A DNA stretch of 6,208 nucleotides from assembly GCA_025455345.1 (NCBI GenBank), contig JALOMS010000298.1:1-6208 (forward strand). The letters are read 5' to 3'. The notes under the pieces are model-generated. The model worked only from the letters and a program-made list of their open reading frames with translations, made no database searches and was not told the origin of the DNA. Position 1 is the stretch's first letter, and the number at the start of each line of letters is the position of its first letter. Shown here piece by piece: positions 1-5,964 of this stretch. Source of the DNA: Thermoflexibacter sp. (GTDB lineage: Bacteria > Bacteroidota > Bacteroidia > Cytophagales > Thermoflexibacteraceae). Position numbers and translations under genes: made by a program.

Positions 1-347
1 ATGTCAAATTCTACTCCAGCTCTCAAAAACTCCTCCACCAACAAAGGCACATCAAAGCGAATGATATTAAAACCTGCCAAATCTGCTCCCTCTAAAAGTT
101 TTGCCAGATTTTTGGCTATTTGCTTGAAAGTAGGCTTGTCTTTGATGTCTTCCTCATAAATACCGTGTATAAGGCTCGACTCTATCGGAATCGGCACGGT
201 AGGATTTATCCGCTCAACAAACTTTATCTGTTCCCCATTAGGCATTACTTTTAATACGGCGATTTCTACTATTCTATCTGTTGCTACATTTATTCCCGTA
301 GTCTCTAAATCAAAAAATGCAAGCGGGTTTTTTAACTTTAAGTTCAT
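1..347 (-). CDS. DnaQ-like (DEDDh) 3'-5' exonuclease, N-terminal part, runs off the left edge
   Basis: The frame opens at ATG 347 and stays open to the window edge, giving 115 residues without a stop. Residues 11-17 read FFDLETTG-like exonuclease motif I, with the metal-binding acidic pair D13 and E15. Residues 91-99 read AGFNIIRFD, which is motif II, with D99 as the third metal ligand. Motif III (H/Y...D) would lie outside the window. This is the fold of the DNA polymerase III epsilon subunit, which removes 3'-terminal nucleotides using two metal ions in the cytoplasm. Stand-alone proteins of this type are common in Bacteroidota and are usually about 200-270 residues long, so roughly half is missing. 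Whether it serves proofreading, repair or RNA processing cannot be told from this half. A TAnnTTTG box lies about 50 bases upstream of the start. The family call is firm; the specific role is unknown. Confidence 0.87.
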   Translation of the reverse strand, partial: MNLKLKNPLAFFDLETTGINVATDRIVEIAVLKVMPNGEQIKFVERINPTVPIPIESSLIHGIYEEDIKDKPTFKQIAKNLAKLLEGADLAGFNIIRFDVPLLVEEFLRAGVEFD

Positions 348-390
348 TTTTAAGGAGTTATGATAAATACAAATTAGTTCAAAATCAATT

Positions 391-446
391 TAGTGCAAAT
401 GTATTTAAAAATATTGAATTTCATAATTTTAATAGTGCAAACGCAT
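391..446 (-). repeat. Two 14-bp direct repeats (TAGTGCAAAYGYAT on plus), 42 bp apart
   Basis: Copy one is at 391-404 (TAGTGCAAATGTAT) and copy two at 433-446 (TAGTGCAAACGCAT). They differ at two positions, both T/C transitions. The start-to-start distance is 42 bp, about four helical turns, so both copies face the same side of the DNA. On the minus strand the proximal copy contains the -7 box TACATTTG, and the distal copy contains the weaker TGCGTTTG. They may be tandem promoters or a pair of operator half-sites upstream of the exonuclease gene. The repeat is seen directly; its role is inferred. Confidence 0.5.
396..403 (-). promoter_or_regulatory. Candidate Bacteroidota -7 promoter box (TACATTTG) for the exonuclease gene
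   Basis: Read on the minus strand this is TACATTTG, a full match to the Bacteroidota -7 consensus TAnnTTTG. It lies 48 bases upstream of the exonuclease ATG, which would give a leader of about 40 bases. There is no clear TTG at the -33 position (19-bp spacing gives TAT), so this is half a promoter by sequence. It lies inside one of two near-identical 14-bp motifs. Confidence 0.4.
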
Positions 447-453
447 GAAATTT

Positions 454-510
454 AAGAGAGTATTGGTTTGGGAGATTTGATACCCGAATAGAACTCTCTT
501 TTTGAGTTCT
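454..510 (-). terminator. Overlapping hairpins downstream of the dinB-like gene, possible terminator
   Basis: Just after the stop of the DinB-family gene, minus-strand AGAACTC (510-504) can pair with GAGTTCT (496-490), a 7-bp stem with a 7-base loop. The overlapping AAGAGAGT (500-493) can instead pair with ACTCTCTT (461-454), an 8-bp stem enclosing a small GGG/CCC pairing. The two structures share bases 493-496 and cannot form together. Neither is followed by a convincing U-tract, so a terminator call is weak. This gap (348-514) separates the DinB-family and exonuclease genes. Confidence 0.3.
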
Positions 511-514
511 TAAA

Positions 515-1054
515 TCATTTTTTCATTAAAGCCAATACTTCTTTTGCTTGCTCCAAGTGTCTCTGTTCGTGTGTAGTCATAATCTCGAAGGCTGTACTTA
601 GCTTATAAACAATATTCCGATTCGCTGGGGAAGATATAGCTACACCTTTTGCTGCCAACTCATTTAAGTCTTCTATGTAAGCCTTTAATTCTGATTGGTA
701 TTTTTTGAATTTTGCTAAAATATCTCCCTCTATTTCGCTTGTTGCTGGCTCCCAAATGGGAAAAGTTTTCATTTTTTTTCTTCTATCAGGTTGCACAGCA
801 TCCAAGACTACTTTTCCTAAAAAAGATACTATAAAGCCTATTTTGGCAATAAATGGAGTATGATATGTACCTTTTTTTAATGCTTGGAAAGTCGGATAAT
901 AGCTTTCTCCTACGACTATTAAATGGTTCATATTCTGAGCGATGCTCCATATTTGGGCATTGGGCTTCCAATTGAGCTGTTCCTCACTAAGCATTCCAAA
1001 GGTAGTAGTGAAGTCCTCTGTAATTTTGTCAATTTTTGACAAGAGAGTGTTCAT
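515..1054 (-). CDS. DinB-family protein (DinB-fold putative metal-binding protein)
   Basis: The chosen start at ATG 1054 gives 179 residues. The frame extends 12 codons further, to 1090, but the added residues (MIYGSRIKSYKK) look unlike the family, and the A-rich run ACAAAAAAATG directly precedes 1054. The DinB four-helix-bundle pattern is visible: LNWKP and W-S-I-A-Q at about residues 27-39, then H44 in NMNHL, and a C-terminal HEQRH giving H162 and H166. These three histidines are the usual metal site of the DinB/YfiT-like superfamily. The length matches the DinB_2 type (about 150-180 residues). Members include thiol transferases and damage-inducible proteins of unknown function; nothing here indicates a substrate, and no lexA box is visible upstream. 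The protein is predicted to be cytoplasmic with no signal peptide. It is probably a single-gene transcript, with 234 bases separating it from the preceding oxidoreductase. Confidence 0.85.
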   Translation of the reverse strand: MNTLLSKIDKITEDFTTTFGMLSEEQLNWKPNAQIWSIAQNMNHLIVVGESYYPTFQALKKGTYHTPFIAKIGFIVSFLGKVVLDAVQPDRRKKMKTFPIWEPATSEIEGDILAKFKKYQSELKAYIEDLNELAAKGVAISSPANRNIVYKLSTAFEIMTTHEQRHLEQAKEVLALMKK

Positions 1055-1201
1055 TTTTTTGTAAGATTTAATGCGCGAACCGTAAATCAATATACTTGGT
1101 TTTTTATCCCAAGATAGATGAAGTAAAAACTTATCAATGAATAAGTTGTATTTTCAGGCGGGAAATATTAATGCTTAAAAATTGTGTTATTTAGGCAAAT
1201 T

Positions 1202-1264
1202 TATTAGACAATAGCCCTATCAATAACTACTTCATAATCTTGGTGTTAGGGCTATTGTCTAATA
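1202..1264. repeat. 18-bp perfect inverted repeat with 27-base spacer, possible terminator
   Basis: TATTAGACAATAGCCCTA at 1202-1219 is the exact reverse complement of 1247-1264, with 27 bases between the arms. It lies 24 bases past the stop of the Gfo/Idh/MocA gene, where a terminator would be expected. However, the loop is long and neither strand has a good T-run after the stem (AATTTG on minus, TTAAAT on plus). It could be a factor-dependent terminator, an RNA 3'-end stabiliser, or a small palindromic mobile repeat. The rest of this gap (1055-1288) shows only an AT-rich 7-bp hairpin at 1128-1147 and no clear promoter for the DinB-family gene. Confidence 0.7.
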
Positions 1265-1288
1265 TTAAATAGTCATTAATTTTATCAA

Positions 1289-2680
1289 TTAGGTAAGTTT
1301 GAAATTAACAGGGTCCCAATTGACTATTTTTTGTTCAAATATACTAAGATTAGTAGCTAAGCAAGGAGCAGCGGCTCGGAAACCAAAAGCAGGGTCTTGT
1401 ACAGTGGGTTTTCCTTCGCGAATAGAAGCAAAAAAATTCTTGAAATGGTCTAATCTATCGTCATATCCTTTTTCTGCCCTGTATATAATATCATCTAATT
1501 TTTTCCATTCCCTATCTTCTTTGGTATATTTGGCATCGTATTGTTTTACAAATTCTTTTTGAGTTTCCTCTGTAAAAGTAAATAAGGAATCGTATCCACC
1601 AAAATCTGGTGCTTTCGGTAAAGGATTGCGTTTTACGACAAAATCATTCCAGCCAATATCTATCATCCCCTCAGAACCAATGATTTGTGTCTGATTTTGA
1701 CCACCCGAACCATCTACAAAATTTACCTGTAAAACAGCTTGGAAAGCGGGGTGCTTGTCTGTTGCTGGATATTCCATAATGGCAGAAACCACATCAGGGA
1801 CATCACGTCCATCTTTCCAATAGGCTAACTGACCACTTGCAAAAATTTTTGTTGGACCCAGTGAACCTGTAATATAGTGCAAACCAGAAAGTAAATGTAC
1901 AAACAAATCTCCCGGTACGCCTGTCCCATAATCCCGATAATTCCTCCAACGGAAAAAGCGTATAGGGTCAAAACCAACCTTTGGTGCATTTCCCAAAAAT
2001 CGGTCAAAATCAATATTTTGGGGAGAAGCGTCAGGCGGTAGAGAATACTGCCAAGCCCCACCAGAACTGTGGCGATTATAAGTAGCCATCACCATATTTA
2101 GCTGCCCTATAGTCCCAGACTCATAGAGTCGCTTTGCTTCTGCCATAGCGATGCTACTGGTACGCTGGCTTCCTACTTGTAATACTTTTCCTGTTTTTTT
2201 CTGTGCTTCTATGACAGACGTGCCTTGCTCTATTTTATGCACCATAGGTTTTTCACAATAAACGTGTTTGCCTTTGTTCATCGCTTCAATGGCTATTTGA
2301 CTATGCCAATGGTCAGGCGTACATATCAAGACAGCATCTATATCTTTCCTTTCTAAAATTTCGCGGTAATCTCTGGTAGCAAAAATATTTTTACCATACT
2401 TTCTTTTCCCCTGCTCGATTCGCCCATCATAGAGGTCGCAAATCGCCCCTAATTCTGCGCCCTGTACCTTGAGAGCGGTATCTAAGTCATAATGTCCAAT
2501 AATACCTAATCCAATCACTGCTAAGCGAACCTTGTCATTTGCTCCATATTGTTTTTCTGGCTCTGCACTCGACTTGAGTTCTATGATTTTAGCATTACTA
2601 TCATTAGTCAATGCCCCAGAAGCAAGTAAAGCAGATGTGCCTCCTAATGCCTTTAAAAACTTTCTCCTTGTATTTTTCAT
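1289..2680 (-). CDS. Tat-exported Gfo/Idh/MocA family oxidoreductase
   Basis: The ATG at 2680 gives 463 residues; a TTG two codons upstream (2686) is possible but less likely. The N-terminus carries a twin-arginine signal (NTRRKFLK, R5-R6, then a hydrophobic Ala/Leu/Gly stretch), so the enzyme is expected to be exported folded to the periplasm with its nucleotide bound. The Rossmann NAD(P) site is VIGLGIIG (G57, G59, G62). Next comes CTPDHWH at about 120-126 and the family's EKP motif at 143-145, where K144 is the usual catalytic lysine. The C-terminal substrate domain has GDLFVHLLSGLHY at about 257-269, the region that supplies the active-site histidine. Relatives oxidise or reduce sugars and sugar alcohols, or use NAD+ in redox-assisted glycoside cleavage; it does not resemble the GH109 enzymes I know. 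The gene follows a glycosidase-like lipoprotein gene by 267 bases, suggesting but not proving a carbohydrate role. The substrate is unknown. Confidence 0.92.
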   Translation of the reverse strand: MKNTRRKFLKALGGTSALLASGALTNDSNAKIIELKSSAEPEKQYGANDKVRLAVIGLGIIGHYDLDTALKVQGAELGAICDLYDGRIEQGKRKYGKNIFATRDYREILERKDIDAVLICTPDHWHSQIAIEAMNKGKHVYCEKPMVHKIEQGTSVIEAQKKTGKVLQVGSQRTSSIAMAEAKRLYESGTIGQLNMVMATYNRHSSGGAWQYSLPPDASPQNIDFDRFLGNAPKVGFDPIRFFRWRNYRDYGTGVPGDLFVHLLSGLHYITGSLGPTKIFASGQLAYWKDGRDVPDVVSAIMEYPATDKHPAFQAVLQVNFVDGSGGQNQTQIIGSEGMIDIGWNDFVVKRNPLPKAPDFGGYDSLFTFTEETQKEFVKQYDAKYTKEDREWKKLDDIIYRAEKGYDDRLDHFKNFFASIREGKPTVQDPAFGFRAAAPCLATNLSIFEQKIVNWDPVNFKLT

Positions 2681-2714
2681 TTTCAATTCATTTAATTTTT
2701 AATATTACATCTCC

Positions 2715-2722
2715 CAAATTTA
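2715..2722 (-). promoter_or_regulatory. Candidate -7 box (TAAATTTG) for the Gfo/Idh/MocA gene
   Basis: Minus-strand TAAATTTG matches TAnnTTTG and lies 34 bases upstream of the ATG at 2680, giving a short leader. No TTG is found at the expected -33 spacing, so the call is tentative. AGATGTAA occurs twice around it on the minus strand. The gap between the two genes is 267 bases, long enough for the oxidoreductase to have its own promoter. Confidence 0.3.
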
Positions 2723-2845
2723 CATCTTTGCTTAGTCTAATGGTCATTTATTAAAGTTAAATTTTGTCAAAATATGTTTGTGATGTAGTTATATTCTTTG
2801 AGTATCTGAAAAAACAAATAGATTTTTAAGGCTATTTGCAACAAA

Positions 2846-2887
2846 AATAGGCTTTTGTGTGGTGATATGCAAAAAAATCAAAGGCTT
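2846..2887 (-). repeat. Intergenic stretch resembling part of the adjacent glycosidase-like gene
   Basis: Bases 2846-2887 align with 3245-3285 inside the lipoprotein gene: about 34 of 42 positions match, with a single one-base gap in an A-run. The core TGC-A(6/7)-TCAAAGGCTT is identical apart from that run. The genic copy encodes about residues 259-272, just before the putative catalytic E275. It may be a decayed tandem duplication of that part of the gene; chance similarity in AT-rich DNA is the alternative. A separate 7-bp inverted repeat, GATATGC/GCATATC (2864-2870 and 2888-2894), overlaps it. Nothing else stands out in 2681-2947 besides the -7-like box. Confidence 0.35.
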
Positions 2888-2947
2888 GCATATCCTGAAG
2901 AGCATACTAACGTATCAATCTAACTTGCTTACTGACTTCGTTAAAGT

Positions 2948-4057
2948 CTATTTTTTAAAAACTTGTTTCCAAACTTCATAAATAGGTCGTTCTTTCCCGT
3001 CTTTATCGAGCAGACCTGTGTTTACCCATATTTTTCCCAAATCTTGCATTTCGGGCGGAAAAAGTGCCAACAATTTCTCATAATCGCGGTGCGCCCACCA
3101 GATTACGAACCAATAGTTTTTCGAGTTGGCATTTAGAAGCAAGGTTTCGAGATACTCTTTTTGTTCGCAAACATTTCCGTTCACAAAAAAATTAAATTTC
3201 TCAATTTCAACTTTTTTGGCATGGTATGAAGTTTCAACAATGGCAATAGGTTTTTGAGTATTACTGTGCAAAAAATCAAAGGCTTTTTGAAAACCAGCTG
3301 GAGTGCTTAATCCCTTGAGAAAAGCATAAAAACTCACAGCTACAAAATCAGACTCATTGGCGTGGGTAGTGATTTCTTGTGTGTAGGTAGGTGCGTCAGT
3401 AACTTTGGCATCGAACCAATTATGCAGTGTGATAGACTCAGCAATTGGTAAAGTAGGATAAAGCTGTTTTATTCTCTGACGGACTTTGCCCGCTAATAGC
3501 TTATATTCGTTCCATTTTCTTGTAGATTTCAACCGCAATTCGTTCACTTCCATCGCAAACACTAAAAAATTGGGTTGAAAACGATTGATAAGATACGTTA
3601 AATGGTCGATGTAGGCATTTTCTATGACCAAATCGTTCATTGTATTGTAGCTCGGACTCAGTCCATTGACATCAGGAGCTAAATTATCTCTGTCGGTATT
3701 CAACAAACTCACCGAAAGCAAAAGTTGATGAGCTTGGCTTCTTTTTGATAAGCGAAAGTTAATATTTTCTACAAATTCTTTGGGCAGAGGCGTTTTATTT
3801 ATCCAAGCTGACCAAGGAATTTTATCATCGATTTGTTCGGAATATATATCACTGTTGGCGTGAATAAAACGGTAGGTGCTTTCTACATCAGCCAATTCAC
3901 CTCCGAAACTCCAAGTGCTAAAACCCATTTTAAAATTTCGTTTGGCAAGTGGGGATAAGTCCACATTTTGAGGACATTGTGCAACAGATGTGAGGGTATT
4001 TTTAGTGCAACCCAACAAAAAACAACAGATGAAGAAAAGATAAAAATTTGTTTTCAT
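2948..4057 (-). CDS. Lipoprotein with clan GH-A-like TIM-barrel glycoside hydrolase domain
   Basis: The protein has 369 residues. The N-terminus is a short lipoprotein signal: Lys3, hydrophobic residues 5-16, and lipobox LLGC with lipidated C17. The next residues (TKNTLT) lack the acidic or K-(D/E) surface-export signal of Bacteroidota, so a periplasm-facing anchor is more likely than cell-surface display. The mature part reads as a (beta/alpha)8 barrel. FKMGFSTWSFGG at about 42-53 fits the first strand. FAMEVNEL at 167-174 carries an N-E pair (E173) placed like the acid/base at the end of strand 4. PIAIVETSY at 270-278 carries E275, placed like the strand-7 nucleophile. FVIWWAHRD at 317-325 fits the aromatic strand 8. 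The layout recalls GH53 endo-galactanases, but the sequence is divergent and I cannot assign a CAZy family or substrate. The Tat-exported oxidoreductase gene lies downstream in the same direction. Confidence 0.75.
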   Translation of the reverse strand: MKTNFYLFFICCFLLGCTKNTLTSVAQCPQNVDLSPLAKRNFKMGFSTWSFGGELADVESTYRFIHANSDIYSEQIDDKIPWSAWINKTPLPKEFVENINFRLSKRSQAHQLLLSVSLLNTDRDNLAPDVNGLSPSYNTMNDLVIENAYIDHLTYLINRFQPNFLVFAMEVNELRLKSTRKWNEYKLLAGKVRQRIKQLYPTLPIAESITLHNWFDAKVTDAPTYTQEITTHANESDFVAVSFYAFLKGLSTPAGFQKAFDFLHSNTQKPIAIVETSYHAKKVEIEKFNFFVNGNVCEQKEYLETLLLNANSKNYWFVIWWAHRDYEKLLALFPPEMQDLGKIWVNTGLLDKDGKERPIYEVWKQVFKK

Positions 4058-4111
4058 TGTTCAACCTGATTATGGGACACATTTTAATATTATTCTCCTC
4101 AAAAATGATGT

Positions 4112-4119
4112 CAAAAATA
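4112..4119 (-). promoter_or_regulatory. Candidate -7 box (TATTTTTG) for the lipoprotein gene
   Basis: Minus-strand TATTTTTG matches TAnnTTTG and lies about 55 bases upstream of the ATG at 4057, within the 110-base gap after the alpha/beta hydrolase gene. There is no TTG at -33 spacing. In such AT-rich sequence a match of this kind is not rare, so the call is weak. Confidence 0.25.
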
Positions 4120-4167
4120 GAATGAATAGACTTTTTCTTAGCTTCTTCTATATCAACAGCAGAATAT

Positions 4168-4983
4168 TTAATCATTCAAGAATGCTAAGGTTTTTTCTAT
4201 GACGGACTCTGTTCGCAGTATTCTGAAATGCCCTGTTCCTTTGATTTCTAAAAATTCTGAATTTGCCCAATTAGCATGAACATTTTTTGAACGACTAATT
4301 GGGATTACGCTGTCTTTTGTGTCGTGAATAATCAAAGATTTTCTCACATGGATAGATTTTACAAAGTTACTGACATTCAAATTATTAACATCAAGTTTTA
4401 GTTCATGTTTTAGATGCTCAATAAGTTTATTTTTGACTTTTTCAGTTATCCCCACCTGTAGGGCTACATCATCAATGCGTTCAGTAAATTTGTCAGGAAC
4501 TCTCAGAAGTACAAATTTCTCAATTTCAAAATCTGTATTCATGTAAAGCGCATAGGTAGTGGCTACTCCACCAAAAGAATGACTAACTAATTTGTTTACA
4601 GCATATTTGCGAATAAGTATGCCTACCAATTCAGTAAACTCAAAAAGGCTTGTTCTTCCTTTGCTACTAAAACCGTGAGAAGGTGCGTCAAACGCATAGA
4701 CAGTGTAGTTTTGTTCAATTAGTTTTTCAACCATGTCTGCAAAATTTCCTGCTTGCCCTTCCCAACCATGCACTAATAAAACTTTGTTTTCTCCACCTTT
4801 CCAAGTGTAAAGTTGAATATCAAAATCTTTAAATTTTAGGATTTCTTTTTCTGATTTATCTAAAACAACTAACTCATTGGTTCTTAATTTTTTAACTTGT
4901 GGATTTGAGAGTTGGTCATAAGCAAAAGAAACAACTTGGTTAGGGAAAAGCGTTGAAATAATTTTTATGATGGATTTACGCAT
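4168..4983 (-). CDS. Alpha/beta hydrolase family protein
   Basis: The protein has 271 residues, starts at an A-rich ATG (AAACAAAATG) and has no signal peptide, so it is predicted to be cytoplasmic. The alpha/beta hydrolase landmarks occur in order. VLLVHGWEG at 68-76 is the oxyanion-hole HG motif. FDAPSHGFS at 98-106 follows strand 4. The nucleophile elbow SHSFGG at 134-139 has S136. HDTKDSVIP at 220-228 has acid D224. GTGHFRIL at 249-256 has H252. A complete Ser-Asp-His triad is therefore present. The elbow begins with Ser rather than the usual Gly (S-x-S-x-G in place of G-x-S-x-G), which is tolerated in some members. The substrate could be an ester, thioester or amide and cannot be predicted. 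It lies 106 bases after the DUF998-like gene and 110 bases before the lipoprotein gene; no clear terminator or promoter is visible on either side. Confidence 0.9.
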   Translation of the reverse strand: MRKSIIKIISTLFPNQVVSFAYDQLSNPQVKKLRTNELVVLDKSEKEILKFKDFDIQLYTWKGGENKVLLVHGWEGQAGNFADMVEKLIEQNYTVYAFDAPSHGFSSKGRTSLFEFTELVGILIRKYAVNKLVSHSFGGVATTYALYMNTDFEIEKFVLLRVPDKFTERIDDVALQVGITEKVKNKLIEHLKHELKLDVNNLNVSNFVKSIHVRKSLIIHDTKDSVIPISRSKNVHANWANSEFLEIKGTGHFRILRTESVIEKTLAFLND

Positions 4984-5089
4984 TTTGTTTAATTTAATGA
5001 TTAATTATTAATATTGAACGCTGAATAAGAAATATTGAGCCATAAACTTTGAAATTCAAAACCTATCATTCAAAATCTCATTAAGTAAT

Positions 5090-5713
5090 TCAAAGAGAGA
5101 GTTTTGCTTTATCTTTAAATTCGTATATCAGCCAACCAAACGAAACTATAAATATCATTCGTTGCCAGATTCCCATGTAGTTTTCAATGGTAAACATCAT
5201 CATAGACAATAAGGTAGCTATAATTCCTATGGCGATGGGTAAGAGTTTGTTTTTTGTACCTTGCTTGATAAACCCTGTTGCGATGGCTAACAAAGTAAAA
5301 CTAAACCCTGTAGTTGAGGCAAAAAGGGAGTGTAACTCATCTTCGCGAATGCTGTAACTCACCAAGGCATTGATAGGTGCATGGCTGTAAATGGCAGTCA
5401 AAACAAGAGATAATCCAAATGATAACAATAGAATTTTGTGCATCCAATACTCGTGATAATGCGTCCACCCTGCATAAATACTGCTTAGTCCCATGAGGGC
5501 AAAAGTGAAATTCATAAGCCAAGCATTTTGGGTGTGTTGCGCTCCTAACTGGCTGGTGGTATTGCGAATGATGGAGTAGCCTTGTTCTGTGAAAAATGGT
5601 AATAAAAACATTACCAAAATTAAGAATAGGTAGGCGGATATGAATACTTTTAGCTTCATCAATAAAGGTGTTTTTTGTTTTTTAGATGGTTCAATATGTA
5701 TGCCTCTATTCAT
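5090..5713 (-). CDS. DUF998-like integral membrane protein
   Basis: The protein has 207 residues with about six predicted membrane helices, at roughly 22-42, 64-84, 92-112, 128-149, 156-175 and 180-199, and a short charged C-terminus. The motif NTTSQLGAQHTQNAWLMN after helix 1, the ELHS stretch at 126-129 before helix 4, and GIWQR at 181-185 before the last helix match the layout of the DUF998 family as I remember it. Members are inner-membrane proteins of unknown function. The start is uncertain. ATG 5713 gives 18 extra polar residues, while ATG 5659 (MKLKVFISAY) begins directly before helix 1 and would give 189 residues. I kept the longer form. The 251-base gap before it carries the terminator of the preceding dehydratase gene and no clear promoter match. 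Confidence 0.75.
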   Translation of the reverse strand: MNRGIHIEPSKKQKTPLLMKLKVFISAYLFLILVMFLLPFFTEQGYSIIRNTTSQLGAQHTQNAWLMNFTFALMGLSSIYAGWTHYHEYWMHKILLLSFGLSLVLTAIYSHAPINALVSYSIREDELHSLFASTTGFSFTLLAIATGFIKQGTKNKLLPIAIGIIATLLSMMMFTIENYMGIWQRMIFIVSFGWLIYEFKDKAKLSL

Positions 5714-5894
5714 CTTTTGACGAATAGAAAGGCAATGAAAAACTACGCTTACAAGTTAGTAAAAATTTGAAACTTATCATTGATTTTTATTTTCTTCTAA
5801 GTGCTGAGCCATTCTTTGGGTATGACCAACTATCTTTTACACCCGTATCGCATTTGTTTTATACTAAAAATTAATTGGTTTTTTAGGTCAAAAC

Positions 5895-5923
5895 TTGTCA
5901 GACACCTCCAAGATGTCTGACAA
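5895..5923 (-). terminator. Intrinsic terminator of the IlvD/Edd-family dehydratase gene
   Basis: Minus-strand RNA folds into a 13-bp stem (UUGUCAGACAUCU / AGGUGUCUGACAA) with a UGG loop, about 41 bases past the stop codon. It is followed by GUUUUGACC, a short U-run. One pair is a G-U wobble on the minus strand but a C-A mismatch on the plus strand, so the hairpin is complete only in the sense of the dehydratase gene. This supports a directional terminator. Confidence 0.75.
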
Positions 5924-5964
5924 ATAAGTAAAAGCATTTTTTTGATGGATAGAGCATTAGTTTT

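Noticed and set aside
1055..1090. Twelve-codon upstream extension of the DinB-family frame
   Set aside because: The residues MIYGSRIKSYKK do not fit the start of the DinB fold, and an ATG with a typical A-rich leader lies at 1054.
1128..1147. AACTTAT/ATAAGTT hairpin followed by a short T-run on the minus strand
   Set aside because: The stem is 7 bp with only one G-C pair, too weak to call a terminator in such AT-rich DNA.
1299..1562. Plus-strand open frame of 87 codons
   Set aside because: It lies wholly antisense to the Gfo/Idh/MocA gene and shows no recognisable motif; it is a shadow frame.
1825..2061. Minus-strand 78-codon frame starting with GTG
   Set aside because: It is out of frame inside the Gfo/Idh/MocA gene, whose coding frame carries clear family motifs.
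4002..4082. Possible 26-codon leader ORF preceded by GAGGAG and overlapping the lipoprotein start out of frame
   Set aside because: No conserved feature, and Bacteroidota do not generally rely on Shine-Dalgarno sequences. The lipoprotein signal in the other frame explains this DNA.
5777..5836. Minus-strand frame reading KIVGHTQRMAQHLEENKNQ then a stop, resembling the end of a gene
   Set aside because: Stops lie close upstream in the same frame, it has no plausible start of its own beyond an 11-codon piece, and I recognise no family. It could be a remnant, but the evidence is too thin.
5821..5920. Plus-strand 32-codon frame from ATG 5823
   Set aside because: It runs through the terminator hairpin and has no leader or family resemblance.
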